Shown: in pieces, positions 12,001 to 19,339 of the stretch
How the letters are laid out: each line of letters starts with the position of its first letter
Numbering within the stretch: the stretch's first letter is position 1
Origin: Streptomyces sulphureus DSM 40104
GTDB taxonomy: Bacteria; Actinomycetota; Actinomycetes; Streptomycetales; Streptomycetaceae
Length of the DNA: 64,000 bases
Direction: 5' to 3'
Assembly: GCF_000381025.1 (NCBI RefSeq)
Contig: NZ_KB905817.1
Coordinates: 248,001-312,000, forward strand
Translations under genes and position numbers: made by a program
Notes under the pieces: generated by a model
Database searches by the model: none
Told to the model about the DNA's origin: nothing
What the model saw: only the letters and a program-made list of their open reading frames with translations

Positions 12001-14521
12001 AGCGCCGGCCGGCACGGCGCAACTCCTCGCGCCGGTCGGCGAAGAAGTCGAGGAAGCGGTTGGCGTAGGCGTAGTCGGCCTGGCCCGGGGAGCCGGCCGC
12101 ACCGGAGACGGAGGAGAAAGCGACGAAGAAGTCGAGGGGGAGTTCGGCGGTGGCACGGTCCAGCGCGACGGTCCCCGACACCTTCGCCGCCACCACCTCC
12201 GCCATCTCCGCCGGGCTTTTGCGCACCAGGTAGCCGTCCCGGACGACGCCGGCGAGGTGCAGCACCCCGTGCAGCTCCCCGAACTCCGCGCCGATCCACT
12301 CGGCGAGCGCCTCGGCCGCACCGGGCTCGCCCAGGTCGGCCCGACGGTAGACGGCGTCGACGCCCTCCTCGCGCAGTCGGGCGAGGTGGTGCGCGGCATG
12401 CTCGTCGAGCGGCGAGCGGCCGGTGAGCACGAAGCGCACGCGGTGCCGGGCGGCCAGGTGGCGCACGAGGATGCGCCCGAGCCCACCGAGCCCGCCCGTG
12501 ACGAGGTAGGTGCCGCCCTCGCGCAGCGCGGGGCCCGCTCCTTCGGAGGGGAAACCGTCGAGCCGCCGCCAGCGCGCGGTGCGGCGCTCGCCGTCACGGT
12601 GGGCGACGGCGAAGGCGTGGTGCGCCGCCGCGACCTCGGCGGCGACCAGGCGGGCCAACTCCTCGGTGGGGGCGGGCGGCACCGCGACCGTGGACATCAG
12701 GAAGCCGGGCTGTTCGTTGGCGATCGTCCTCGCCAGGCCGTCGAGCGCGGCGCTCCGCACGGCGTCGAGGCCGCCGGCCGCCTCGTACACGTAGAGCAGC
12801 CGCACCGGCTCCTCGAACCTCGCACGCGACCAGGCGCGGAAGACTCCGGCGAGGGTCAGCAGCGGCCGGTCGAGCGGTCCCTCGTCCCCGAAGGCGGCGG
12901 CGTCCCAGACGATCGTCGTCGGCGCGCGTCCTTGCTCCTTCAGCCTGCCGAAGAGCTCGGCCCAGTCCTCCTCCTCGTCCCACCGCAGGCGCCAGCCGCC
13001 GTCCTGCTCCGCCGTCAGCCCACTGCCGGGCCGTACGGCCTCGACGGTTCCGGGCACCAGCCGTGCGCCCAGCCCGGAGTCGGCGCCGACGACGAGCACG
13101 GCACCGTCCGCCTGCCGCGCCTCGCCCGGCGGCGAGGACTGCCACACCTCCTCGAAGGCGACCGTGCCGCTCGGCGCTTCCCGCTCGACGGGGCGCAGTG
13201 CGTGGACGCCGCCGACCTTGCGGGTGGCGAGGCCCCGCAGGCGCAGTGCGACCCGGCCGGTGTCGTCGGTGAGGGTGAGGTCGTGCCCTGCCGTCGCCGA
13301 GGAGCCGGCGGCGCGTACGGCGTGGACGTAGCCGCGTGTCGGCAGCGGGCGTACGAGCTCCAACGAAGCGAGCGAGAAGGGCAGTTGACGCTCGGTGGTG
13401 GCCTCGGGCGCGGGCGAGGACCACAGTGCGGCCTGCAGCATGCCGTCGAGGAGCGAGGGGTGCAGGGTGAACTGCTCGTGGGGAAGGCCGACGGCCTCCG
13501 GCACTTCGAGTCTCGCCAGCGCCTCGTTCTCGCCGCACACCAGGGAGCGCAACGGGCGGAAGCTCGGCCCGTACCCCCCGCCGAGCCGGTCGAAGAGCGC
13601 GTAGCACTCGTCGCCCGCGACCGTGCGCGAGCAGCGGGCGCGGACCTCGGCGAGGTCGAGCAGCTCCTCCCCGGCGAATACGCCCTCGCCGAACCCGATC
13701 CGGCCGAGGGAGCAGACCTCGCCCTCGTCACCGTGGCCCACCTCGTAGGAGACCCCGTCGGGCGAGGCGGTGAGGCGCAACCGGACGCGCACGGGCTCGT
13801 CGGTGACGGTGATGGGCCGCGCCCACAGCACGTCGGTGAGGGTCCGTACCGGGCCGCGCCCGGTGCGCGCCGCGGTCGCCGCCGCCAGCTCCAGCGCTGC
13901 GACCGCGGGCAGCAGGCGGACCTCGCCGATCGCATGGTCCCGCAGGAAGAACTCGTCCCCCGTCAACGTGACGGAGAACTCCTGCCCTTCGGCGTCCACC
14001 GCCTCGGCGAGCAGCGGGTGCGGGGCCGGACCGACGGCCGGACGCGGTGCCGGCTCGGCCACCCAGTACTCCCGGGTGGCGGCGGGCGGCACCGGCAAGG
14101 AGAGCCGGGCGGGCCGCGGTCGGGGGTACAGACGGCGCCAGTCCACGGTGGCACCGGCCACCCAGAGCCGCGCCAGCTCCTCGGGGCCGCCGCTCGCCGC
14201 GGGGCCGTCTGCGCCGGGTGCTGCGCTGCCGCGCGCCAGTCCGTGCGCGCCCTCCGGGTCGGCCGCGAACGTGCCCAGCCGCTCGGCGAGTTCGTCGAGC
14301 GAGGAGACGACGAGCGCGAGCCGTTCGCCGAGCTCCTGCCGCCCCGCCCACAGGGTGTGGGCACAGCGCGCCAGGGTGTCGGTTTCGGTGCCGTGCTCCT
14401 CGTCGGCGCGGCGCGCCGCCCACCGGGCCAGGCGGTCCGCGTACCGGGTGAGCTGCCCGCTCCCCGAAGTGGACAGCACCACGAGGTGCCGCTGCGAAGA
14501 GACGTTCTGCCTGTCAGCCAT
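1..14521 (-). CDS. trans-AT polyketide synthase, modules 7 (part) to 10; 3' end beyond window
   Basis: This is the fourth PKS gene in assembly order. It runs open from ATG at 14521 to the window edge (at least 4,840 residues, no stop seen). The ATG directly abuts the TAG of the preceding gene, with AGAGGAA six bases ahead, so it is translationally coupled. Domains with approximate residues: post-KS linker 1-150; DH (HAIGEVRLLP near 195); KR (TGGLGGLG near 675); ACP (YGIDS near 975); KS 1060-1480 (DSMCSS); DH (HRVAGVPLLP near 1695); KR (GGAGGIG near 2170); C-methyltransferase (EVGAGTGG near 2605); ACP (FGVDS near 2850); KS 2945-3370 (DSMCSS); a carrier-like insert lacking the Ser near 3430; ACP (HGLDS near 3670); KS 3770-4180 (DTACSS); KR (TGGMGGLG near 4600). 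There is no AT, so extender units must be supplied in trans. Module 7 would reduce and dehydrate the glycine carbonyl; module 8 would give an alpha-methyl alkene. The layout resembles KirAIV of kirromycin (inference). Confidence 0.9.
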   Translation of the reverse strand, partial: MADRQNVSSQRHLVVLSTSGSGQLTRYADRLARWAARRADEEHGTETDTLARCAHTLWAGRQELGERLALVVSSLDELAERLGTFAADPEGAHGLARGSAAPGADGPAASGGPEELARLWVAGATVDWRRLYPRPRPARLSLPVPPAATREYWVAEPAPRPAVGPAPHPLLAEAVDAEGQEFSVTLTGDEFFLRDHAIGEVRLLPAVAALELAAATAARTGRGPVRTLTDVLWARPITVTDEPVRVRLRLTASPDGVSYEVGHGDEGEVCSLGRIGFGEGVFAGEELLDLAEVRARCSRTVAGDECYALFDRLGGGYGPSFRPLRSLVCGENEALARLEVPEAVGLPHEQFTLHPSLLDGMLQAALWSSPAPEATTERQLPFSLASLELVRPLPTRGYVHAVRAAGSSATAGHDLTLTDDTGRVALRLRGLATRKVGGVHALRPVEREAPSGTVAFEEVWQSSPPGEARQADGAVLVVGADSGLGARLVPGTVEAVRPGSGLTAEQDGGWRLRWDEEEDWAELFGRLKEQGRAPTTIVWDAAAFGDEGPLDRPLLTLAGVFRAWSRARFEEPVRLLYVYEAAGGLDAVRSAALDGLARTIANEQPGFLMSTVAVPPAPTEELARLVAAEVAAAHHAFAVAHRDGERRTARWRRLDGFPSEGAGPALREGGTYLVTGGLGGLGRILVRHLAARHRVRFVLTGRSPLDEHAAHHLARLREEGVDAVYRRADLGEPGAAEALAEWIGAEFGELHGVLHLAGVVRDGYLVRKSPAEMAEVVAAKVSGTVALDRATAELPLDFFVAFSSVSGAAGSPGQADYAYANRFLDFFADRREELRRAGRRSGRSLSLLWSLWEEGGMSMGVDRSTQDRVTAEKGLRPIATDEGLAAFDAAFDHPPAEGSRVLIAAGHGERIGELLEAASHRRLARKAAQRGPGGQGRTPGELAESHLSRVLADVFEMPADEIEPGTAFEAYGIDSILIMDLNSKLEEDFGPLPKTLFFEYQDLRSLAGYFAQRHGERLAALASDEPADAHRSELPETEPAPVPVPEEPRGRSTGAAEPIAIVGVSARFAGSDDLAGFWKNLSAGRNLITEIPPERWDWREYENATEADRAARQSRWGSFLDGIDRFDPLFFGISPSEAEIIDPQERLFLQTAWHTLEDAGYARAALRSARVGVYVGAMYGLYQLYEGDDGRIAASSYASIANRVSYTMGFSGPSLTLDSMCSSALSAIHLALRDLRSGDAEVALAGGVNLHVHPYKYRFLGQGRFTSSDGLCRSFGDGGDGYVPGEGVGAVLLKPLSSALRDGDHVYATVLGSALNHGGRTNGFTVPNPVAQGELIGRAVEDAGVDPSSLSYVEAHGTGTALGDPVEIRGLGVAFDTAGLAPGSVPIGSVKSNVGHLESAAGMAALCKVLLQMKHRTLVPSLHSETLNANIDWAGSPFYVQRESAPWLPAEGSPLRAGISSFGAGGSNAHLVVEEHPSAAAPAGAEAPGGPQVFPFSAKTPERLRELARRFAEFLDTDAHHDPAAVAYTLQVGREALDERLAVVASSTEELLAALTACAADRPLPSGARRDSVRSGSRDRAARVSRDEVEQAVERRDAEALAALWVRGGAPRWERLHRTAPGRVPLPGYPFEELRCWITEGDTLAPPPNGATPGAGAPHGTEHPWLDGVDAAASLDGTVTFAARFTEAHPVIDDHRVAGVPLLPGVAVLELARAAAREAGLPERLVLRGVRWLRPLTVQGRERAAHLSLRTSGEALAFTLRDADAADDAAAVLAQGTAEPLPAGAEEEPLSIEEIERRCLRRFEGDRLYEEFAAAGLVYGPTLRGVEWAAAGEGEALARLAAPLHAHAGYVLDPALLDGALHAFAVLRDRESGRPMVPYAVEAVEIHRPAVDGWAHIRATGPDRYDVSLLDEEGRTCVRLHALALRPAFDATEAAPPAEPARYDGSDLLDGLLFVPRWRPLRVPAQGTARGGSAWIVHDAGTLPLAEELAARSDGPVLTPVERLASLDGQAPPETVYFVAGSARAGVRHDDAADLEESQQRGVLALFGLAKSLLASGGSARPLRLVVVTEDVCDVAGGPARNPFAGSLHGLAQSLAQECANWQVSLLDCTATEEPRARAAMLERLVAAGTAVGAQGPLVVRDGAVHGRKLEPLAATPVAPGRIRRHGVYLLLGGAGGIGLEMTEWLVREFEAKVVLVGRSALDEERRARLRRIDPDGDRVRYARADAGDAAELERVVEEITRDHGALHGVVHSTIVLRDRSTANMDEATFRAALEAKTRVSVALLAALRSHRPDFVLFFSSAVALSGSAGQGNYAAGSSFEDAFAHFLQDRLDTAVRVINWGFWGTVGAVAQDHYRQRLARSGIFSLDPAEGSAAVDQVLAQEHRQVLVTKASRDVLTAAGVDFTGTAGGTGLALLDGAAAVPPVPPLLAGEVAERLDRIMLDWLRLLFRDEGVFGAPEERWTEAELAARLRVVPARRRLFAELVRALTERGRLRDEGGLLVTGALPATGDPEQELVELCSRTEALEGFERLLGPCMHHLFRVMRGEVRATDVLFPGGSTALVEGAYRGSPVVDRANELVASAVGRYLAERAGDTGEPLTVLEVGAGTGGTTAAVLPVLAEAGSPVRYVYTDLSMAFLQHGRERFAERYPFVEFATLDAGRDPREQGLAEAGFDVVVAANVLHATEDLLATLGHVGTLLRPGGWLVLNEASSNVLTTTLTFGLLDGWWLNKDAHLRLPGSPLLSGTGWQEALAAAGFAGSRVLPADEGESQCVVVAEAARRKLPAAPEPAASPAASAGATRAEAAPAAVGGGGGALRAAVEEYVRRPFRDILHIADERLFHDETFENFGVDSLTTPRIADELAPETGTSLPATLLFEYPTIGQLVDYFLEHHAEALRTALLPEPEAAEERPAASNSGTSPEPRRAPETAYGGAPAEVPEDAWQPIAVIGMAGRYPGARNLDAFWENLSAGLDCVREVPPERWDWRRHTAAGGAAVSRWGGFLDGIDEFDPRFFQMSRKEAEVTDPQERLFLQTAWHTLEDAGYPRARLHDARVATYVGVMYGHYQLYENEEGVAGGMGYASIANRVSYLLGLRGPSLAVDSMCSSSLSAIHLACGALMLGDAEYALAGGVNLAVHPRKYDQLAVGGFTSSDGRCRSFGAGGDGMVPGEGVGALLLKPLAHAERDGDRIHAVIRGSALNHGGRTSGYAVPNPVAQGELISQAVHRARIDPDTVSYVEAHGTGTALGDPAEMAGLVRGLGERGTDAPDVALGSLKSSVGHLESAAGVAAVTKVLLQMRHGELAPSLHAEQLNPRIDWESVPFRVQRERAAWRRDGAPLRAGVSAFGAGGSNAHLVLEEYAAPAPRRSEERPRLFVLSARTRDRLREVAADLRRLLDRGTGGAEAPGLAARLAADLADLAGAGARPEEPLVELGLDLIAVLDLVRRVAERHGLDPDRLGPGDLHELLTLRQVAEVLAGGPRPEAPPGEALDLDRVAWTLQAGREPMAERLAVVASDAAQLSAALGRFAAGDDGGVLLGTPDSQSRLRPSEPQPVGEAADAAALEALAQRWLAGTEFDWDALYPSRPVPISLPSYPFARESCWLPGAHADAGQVPPVAAPVPPTAGASAEAADDRKAPDAADPSRVEERVLSLLSDLTGYPPSELDPRLSFHAHGLDSLSLVRLADRLNAAYGLSLTPDTFLDATTPAALSALLCREHGDELRRAAEHETGRDQEPASGPQLPAGSEPTPDRNPAGRDAPTARAPSPDSDPVVVVGMAGVMPDSPDLEAFWSNLESGGDLVSEVPADRWDWRAAYGDPSESPDRSRVHRGGFMPDVDGFDPLFFGISPREAAWMDPRQRLLLRTVWSAIEDAGIDPGELAGTRTGLFVGAGAAEYADLIRRSGVPVDAYASTGLTPSMLVNRISYHLDLRGPSEPVDTACSSSLVALHRAVEALEGGHCGTVIAGGVSLMLSPTGFAALEQAGMLSEDGVGRAFDRAASGYVRGEGVGAVVLKRLSDALAAGNPIHAVVRGTAVNHGGRANSLTAPNPGAQADVIVDAHLKAAVDPRTIGYVEAHGTGTVIGDPAEVNGLRQAFDRLYEHWGHPAPQEPHCALTALKNAIGHLEPAAGIAALLRGLLAIRHRRVPGNANVRELNGYLRLEGSPFHVPFDSRPWTDRRDAEGRELPRRLGISSFGYGGVNAHVVLEEYAGAEPAAEPESVVFALSARDPERLLAYAQSFVSAPASSAGRSVPGAWASDPVRTAYTLQVGRPALAERLALVARDGEEIRSRLRDWLAGRGDGVLAGRVERGSTPPQLPDGEADLHAVAAAWVRGATVDWPGLYRTVPGRRSLPTYPFAEERHWFTAREPAVGDAPPAAEAVPDDLLLFETEWRQAPSPPPAATPFDGTTLVLSEDGAPVPHLPGTTVAVRPGPAFAELGEDTYELHPDRPEGYASLVAALSARGRRVGRIVHLRAFSPDGAGHRSRYGPEPLFLLLKAVTSVDAAALERVQVATGAHEDPALAEAWAGFAGSLAAIAPGTEFSAIRFAGPCEESALRAELTADRLDAAVVRYEGTVRRTQHQRERRAAEWGTGAGPVLREHGVYLITGGMGGLGQLLARSLAAGQRGRLALLGRSPLDDAGRARLDELRDLGAEVAYYQADVADAVRMAEVVEAVVSEWGTLNGVFHLAGTVSGRPLPEKDLTELRAQLRPRIDGTRVLDEATGDQPLDVFVLYSSSSGHLGDFGLVDYAFGARYLDGFAEAREASRAAGLRLGRTVAVDWPMWRDGGMHVDPDDEKRYFASTGFRFLETEEAERVLELALGAETGRLLVVPGAPERVRAHVRASE

Positions 14522-17500
14522 CTACCGTTCCTCTGCCTCTTCGAGGAGTACGTGCACGTTGCTCCCGCCCATGCCGAACGAGCTGACACCCGCTCGTCTC
14601 GGCTGGGGCTCTCCGTCCGCTCCGCCTGCCGGTTCCCAGGCCGCGGTCTCCCGCTGGAGGCGGAAGGGGCTGCCGTCGAGTTCGAGCATGGGGTTGGGGT
14701 TGTCGAGGTGGACGAGCCCCGGGAGGGTGCGGTGCCGCATCGCCAGCAGCACCTTCACCACGCCCGCCACCCCCGCGCTCGCCTCCAGGTGCCCGATGTT
14801 GGTCTTCACGGAGCCGAGCGCGACGCCCGCGGGCTCGGGCGCCGGGCCCCAGCGGTCCGCCAGCCGCGCGAAGCCGTCCTTCAGCCCCTCCACCTCGATG
14901 GGGTCGCCGAGCTCCGTGCCCGTTCCGTGCGCCTCGATGTAGCCGACGGAGGCCGGGGGGACCGCCGCCGCCTCGTGGGCACGCACCAGCACGTCGCTCT
15001 GTGCGCGGGGGTTGGGGACGGTGAGCGAATGGGTGCGGCCGCCGTGGTTCTCCGCCGAACCGATGAGGACGCCGTGCACCGGGTCCCCATCGGCCCGCGC
15101 CCGGTCGAGCAGCTTCAGCATGAGCAGCACGACGCCTTCGCCCCGCCCGTATCCGTCGGCGCGCGCGTCGAAGGTCTTGCACCTGCCGTCGGGGCTGAGC
15201 ATCCCCGCCCGGCGAAGGCCGAGGAAGCCGTACGGCGAGAGCAGCAGGTTGGCGCCGCCGGCGAGTGCCGCCTCGCATTCGCCGAGTTGGAGGGCGCGGG
15301 CGGCGCGGTGGAGGGCGACGAGCGAGCTGGAGCAGGCGGTGTCGTAGATGGCGCTCTGCCCGGTGAGGTTGAAGAGGTGGGAGATCCGGTTGGCGGCGAC
15401 GGAGGCGACGTTGCCGAGCAGGAAGTGGTCGTCCGACGCGGCCTCGTGCCCGAGCAGGCTGAAGTAGTCGGCGCCCGTGAGGCCGACGAAGACGCCGGTC
15501 GCGGTGCCGGAGAACTCCTCCGGCGCGAGGCCGGTGTCCTGCATCGCCTCGTGTGCGGCGTGCAGCAACAGACGCTGCTGCGGGTCCATTTGGGCGGCCT
15601 CCCGCGGGGAGACGCGGAAGAGCGGGGCCTCGAACCCGGCCACGTCCGGTACGAACGCGCCCTGGAACGCCTGGGGATCGCCGCCGCCGTGGCGGTCGAA
15701 GAGCGCGCGCGCGAAACCGCGCTCCTGCGGGTACGGCGTCACGAGGTCGCGCCCCGCGGCGAGGTGCGACCAGAACTCCTCCAGCGTCTCGGACCGCGGC
15801 AACCGCGCGCCGATACCCGTGATCGCCACCGGCGGGTAGCCGTTGGCAGCCCCGAGCTCCGCCGGGCGGACGGGCGCGGCGCTCTCGCGGACCGTGGCCC
15901 TCCCGGCGGTCGCGGGCGCCGCGGGCTCCGTCGACGCGCCGTAACGGGCGGCGAGTTGCTCGGGGAACCGGTCGAGGAGATGCTCGGCGAGCGCCTCGAC
16001 CGTGGGATGCCCGTAGAAGACCGTCGGCGCCACCGCCAGGTCCAACCGGTCGCGGAGTACGGCGCTGAGCCGGGTGAAGCGGATCGAGTCGAAACCGAAG
16101 TCGCCCAGCGGGCGCCGCGGGGAGACCTCCTCTGCGGGGAGCTGCGCCAACTCGGCGACCCAGCCGAGTAGTTCCTCGGCGAGCGGGCCCGACAAGGCCG
16201 TGTGCGCGGGCGGTTGCGCGGTGTCGTCGTCCGCGGCGGGGTGCTCGGCGCCGACGGGATGCCCGTACGTGCGCGCGATCTCGTCGAGCCCGAGACGCTC
16301 CAGCGGCCCGGTGTCGACCTTCGCGTTCGGCGTCTGCGGGAAGTCCCTGAGGAAGACCAGGCGGGCGGGGACCATGTAACCGGGCAGCCACGCCGCCGAC
16401 TCCTCCAGGATGCGGGTGGCGGCCCCCGCGTCCGCCGTCGCCGGTACGCGCACGAAGCCGACGAGCGCCGAGTGGCCCGGCGTGTCCTCGCGCAGCAGCA
16501 CCCGCGCCTCCTCCACGAGGTCGCTGCGGCTCAACGCGGCCTCGATCTCGCCTGGTTCGATGCGGTAGCCGCGGAGTTTGACCTGCCGGTCGAGGCGGCC
16601 GAGGATTTCCAGGCTGCCGTCGGGCAGGTGCCGCCCGGCGTCCCCGGTCCTGAAGAGTCGCCCGGGTTCGCCGAGGAAGGCGCCGTCGGGGAACTTCTCC
16701 GCCGTCAGTTCGGGCCTGCCGTGGTAGCCGAGGGCGACCCCGTGCCCGGCGATGTGCACCTCGCCGGTGACGCCGAAGGGGACCGGCCTCCGCTCTTCGT
16801 CGAGAACGTGGATGCGGGTGTTGGCGACGGGGGTGCCGACACCGGTGGAGCGGTGCGGCAGCACTCGGGCGACGGAGGACCAGATCGTCGTCTCGGTCGG
16901 TCCGTACATGTTCCAGACCTCGTCGGCCCGGTTGAGCAGCTTCTCCGCGAGCGCGGGCGGCAGCGCCTCGCCACCGCAGAGGATCTTCCCCAGAAGCCGC
17001 CCCGTCCAGCCGGCCGCGAGCAGCATCTGCCACGTTGCAGGGGTCGCCTGCACCAGCGTCGGCGCGGAGCTCTCCAACCGCTCCCTGAGCGCGAACCCAT
17101 CCTGGACGACCTCGCTCGGGGCGATCTCGACGGTGGCTCCGCAGGTGAGCGGCAGCAGCAGTTCGAGCCCCGCGATGTCGAAGCCGACGGTGGTGACGGC
17201 GAGCAGCCGGTCCCCCTCGGCGCACCCCGGCCGCTCCCGCATCGAGGCGAGGAAGTTGGCGAGGTTGCCGTGGCTGATCCGCACCCCCTTCGGCACGCCG
17301 GTGGAGCCCGAGGTGTAGAGCACGTAAGCCGTGCGGTCGTTGAAGCCGCCGGGGGCGGGGTCCACCGGGTCGAGGCGGGGCGCCGCCGCGTCGTTCCAGT
17401 CGACGTCGTCGAGGAGCAGCACCTCGACCGCGGCCGAGGGGAGCGCGGGTGCGCACGCCGTGTCGGCGACGAGGGCGGTGAGCCCGGCGTCCGAGGCGAT

Positions 17501-19339
17501 GAACTCCAGGCGCTCCGCGGGAAACTGCGCGTCGAGGGGCACATAGGCACCGCCGGCGCAGCCCACCGCCAGCAAGGTGACGACCAGTTCGGCCCGGCGG
17601 TCGGCCAACACACCGACGAGCGCCCCGTCCCGCACCCCGCGCTCGCGCAGCACGGCGGCGAGGAGGCGGACCCGGTCGGCGAGTTGGCGGTAGCTCAGGC
17701 TCTGCTCCGCATCCACCAACGCCGTGGACTCCGGGGTGCGTTCGGCCTGCGCGAGGACGAGCTCGGCGGCCGTCGCATGGCAGGGGTACTCGGCCTCGGT
17801 GGAGTTCACCTCGCGCAGGAGCTGCCGCTCGCGCGGGTCGGCGAGTTCGACGGCGCCGAGCACGCCCTCGGTGTCCTGGGCCATCCGCGCGAGGAGTGCG
17901 CGGTAGTGCTCGGCGAAGCGCTCGACGGTGGACCGCTCGAAGCGGGCGGGGTCGTACTTGGCGTACACCAGCGCCCCGCCGCCGTCGCGGACCACGACCT
18001 CCAGGACGAGGTCCGACTCGCCTTCCTGCGTGAAGTCCAGGGCGTCCTCGATGAGCGTCTGGCCCGCCGCCATGTCCAGGTCCCTGCCGACGCCCTGCTG
18101 CAGGTAGAAGCCGATGTCGAACTCGGCCCGGCCCCCGCCCTCCCGCCGCAGGTCGCCGACGACCTCGGCGAACGGGTACCGGCTGTGGTCCTCGGCGTCG
18201 AGCAGCTCCTCGTGCACCGCGGTGCACAGTTCGCGGACCGTCATCCGCGGGGTGCAGGCGGTGCGGAGCACCACGGGGTTGATCAGGTACCCGACGGTGC
18301 GGTCGAACCGCTGCTCGTGGCGGCCGTCGGTCGGGACCGTCACGCAGATGTCGTCCGCGCCGCTGTAGCGGTGGAGCAGCCAGACGAAGGCGGCGTGGGC
18401 CACCGTGAACGGCGTCAGCCGCAGCCGCCTCGCCGCCTCGCGGACCGCCTCCCATTCGGGGCGGGCGAGTCCCAACTGCACGCTCGCTCCCGGCGGTCGC
18501 GACGGCTGCGTCCCGTGGCGGTCGGCGAGCCGGTCGAGGACGGCTCCGCTCGACGCGCCCCGCAGCCTGCGCGTCCAGTACGCCTTGTCCTCCGCCGCCT
18601 CGGGACCGGCGAGCAGCTCCCGCTGCCGCCGTACGAACACGCTGTAGGGGACGGACGGTTCGGGACGCACCGGGTCGCCACCCGTCGCACGGCTCTCGTA
18701 CTCGGCGACGAGTGCGCGCAGCAGCAGGTGGCTGGAGACGCCGTCGGTGACGAGGTGGTGGAAGACGAGCAGCAGCACCGGCCCCGACCACGGTCCGCGG
18801 ACGAAGTAGGCACGGTGGAGCGGGTCGTGCTCCACGTCGAACGGCGTGTGGATGAGCCGCCGCACCCGCTCCCGCGCCTCGCCCTCGGTGAGATGGGCGA
18901 AGTCCAATTCGGCGAGTGTGCACGGGCGGTCGGTGACGACCTGTTCCGGTCCTCCCTCCCCCGCCACGACTTTGATCCGCAGGGCGGGGTGCTGCCGTAC
19001 CACCGCCGCCAGCGCACGCCGCAGGACGACCGGGTCGGCATCCGGCCGCAGCCGCAGGGCGAGCGGGAGGTTGTACGCGGTCGAGCCGGGGGCGTCCTGC
19101 TGGATCGCCCACAGCGCTGCCTGGCCGCGGCTGAGCGGGTACCGCGCCTCGGCCTGCTCGTCGAACGGGTGCGGCTCGGCTCCGTTCTGGGGGGAAGGCT
19201 CGAGTGCCGGCACCCCGGGCGCTCCGGACGGTGCGGGTGTTCGGGGCTCCAACAGGCCGCGCAGCAGCGGCAGGGCGCGGTCCTCCGCGAGCGCGCCCGT
19301 CGCGACCGCCTGGAGGAGGTCCCTCAACTCATCGCCCAT
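14522..19339 (-). CDS. hybrid NRPS-PKS: C-A(Gly)-PCP-KS
   Basis: 1,605 residues. The ATG at 19339 lies inside the 3' end of the previous gene (11-base overlap) with AAGGAG eight bases upstream. A short N-terminal docking-like helix is followed by a condensation domain (HHLVTDG near residue 195) and an adenylation domain (YTSGSTG near 673, YGPTETT near 814). A carrier domain (FGFDS near 1082) and a KS (DTACSS near 1335, EAHGTGT, KTNIGHLE) complete it. The specificity residues I can align read D-I-L-Q-L-G-M-I-W, matching the known glycine signature, so this module is predicted to add glycine and form the amide of the product. The KS is the C-terminal domain and its DH, KR and ACP are on the next protein, a split module. 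Same architecture as KirAIII of the kirromycin pathway (from memory of that family). Confidence 0.93.
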   Translation of the reverse strand: MGDELRDLLQAVATGALAEDRALPLLRGLLEPRTPAPSGAPGVPALEPSPQNGAEPHPFDEQAEARYPLSRGQAALWAIQQDAPGSTAYNLPLALRLRPDADPVVLRRALAAVVRQHPALRIKVVAGEGGPEQVVTDRPCTLAELDFAHLTEGEARERVRRLIHTPFDVEHDPLHRAYFVRGPWSGPVLLLVFHHLVTDGVSSHLLLRALVAEYESRATGGDPVRPEPSVPYSVFVRRQRELLAGPEAAEDKAYWTRRLRGASSGAVLDRLADRHGTQPSRPPGASVQLGLARPEWEAVREAARRLRLTPFTVAHAAFVWLLHRYSGADDICVTVPTDGRHEQRFDRTVGYLINPVVLRTACTPRMTVRELCTAVHEELLDAEDHSRYPFAEVVGDLRREGGGRAEFDIGFYLQQGVGRDLDMAAGQTLIEDALDFTQEGESDLVLEVVVRDGGGALVYAKYDPARFERSTVERFAEHYRALLARMAQDTEGVLGAVELADPRERQLLREVNSTEAEYPCHATAAELVLAQAERTPESTALVDAEQSLSYRQLADRVRLLAAVLRERGVRDGALVGVLADRRAELVVTLLAVGCAGGAYVPLDAQFPAERLEFIASDAGLTALVADTACAPALPSAAVEVLLLDDVDWNDAAAPRLDPVDPAPGGFNDRTAYVLYTSGSTGVPKGVRISHGNLANFLASMRERPGCAEGDRLLAVTTVGFDIAGLELLLPLTCGATVEIAPSEVVQDGFALRERLESSAPTLVQATPATWQMLLAAGWTGRLLGKILCGGEALPPALAEKLLNRADEVWNMYGPTETTIWSSVARVLPHRSTGVGTPVANTRIHVLDEERRPVPFGVTGEVHIAGHGVALGYHGRPELTAEKFPDGAFLGEPGRLFRTGDAGRHLPDGSLEILGRLDRQVKLRGYRIEPGEIEAALSRSDLVEEARVLLREDTPGHSALVGFVRVPATADAGAATRILEESAAWLPGYMVPARLVFLRDFPQTPNAKVDTGPLERLGLDEIARTYGHPVGAEHPAADDDTAQPPAHTALSGPLAEELLGWVAELAQLPAEEVSPRRPLGDFGFDSIRFTRLSAVLRDRLDLAVAPTVFYGHPTVEALAEHLLDRFPEQLAARYGASTEPAAPATAGRATVRESAAPVRPAELGAANGYPPVAITGIGARLPRSETLEEFWSHLAAGRDLVTPYPQERGFARALFDRHGGGDPQAFQGAFVPDVAGFEAPLFRVSPREAAQMDPQQRLLLHAAHEAMQDTGLAPEEFSGTATGVFVGLTGADYFSLLGHEAASDDHFLLGNVASVAANRISHLFNLTGQSAIYDTACSSSLVALHRAARALQLGECEAALAGGANLLLSPYGFLGLRRAGMLSPDGRCKTFDARADGYGRGEGVVLLMLKLLDRARADGDPVHGVLIGSAENHGGRTHSLTVPNPRAQSDVLVRAHEAAAVPPASVGYIEAHGTGTELGDPIEVEGLKDGFARLADRWGPAPEPAGVALGSVKTNIGHLEASAGVAGVVKVLLAMRHRTLPGLVHLDNPNPMLELDGSPFRLQRETAAWEPAGGADGEPQPRRAGVSSFGMGGSNVHVLLEEAEER

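Noticed and set aside
5999..16171. Plus-strand open frame of 3,390 codons opposite the PKS (others at 21810-32111 and 17-2830)
   Set aside because: A GC-rich third-position shadow of the minus-strand PKS genes: no domain resemblance, no ribosome site, Arg/Gly/Val/Ala-rich composition.
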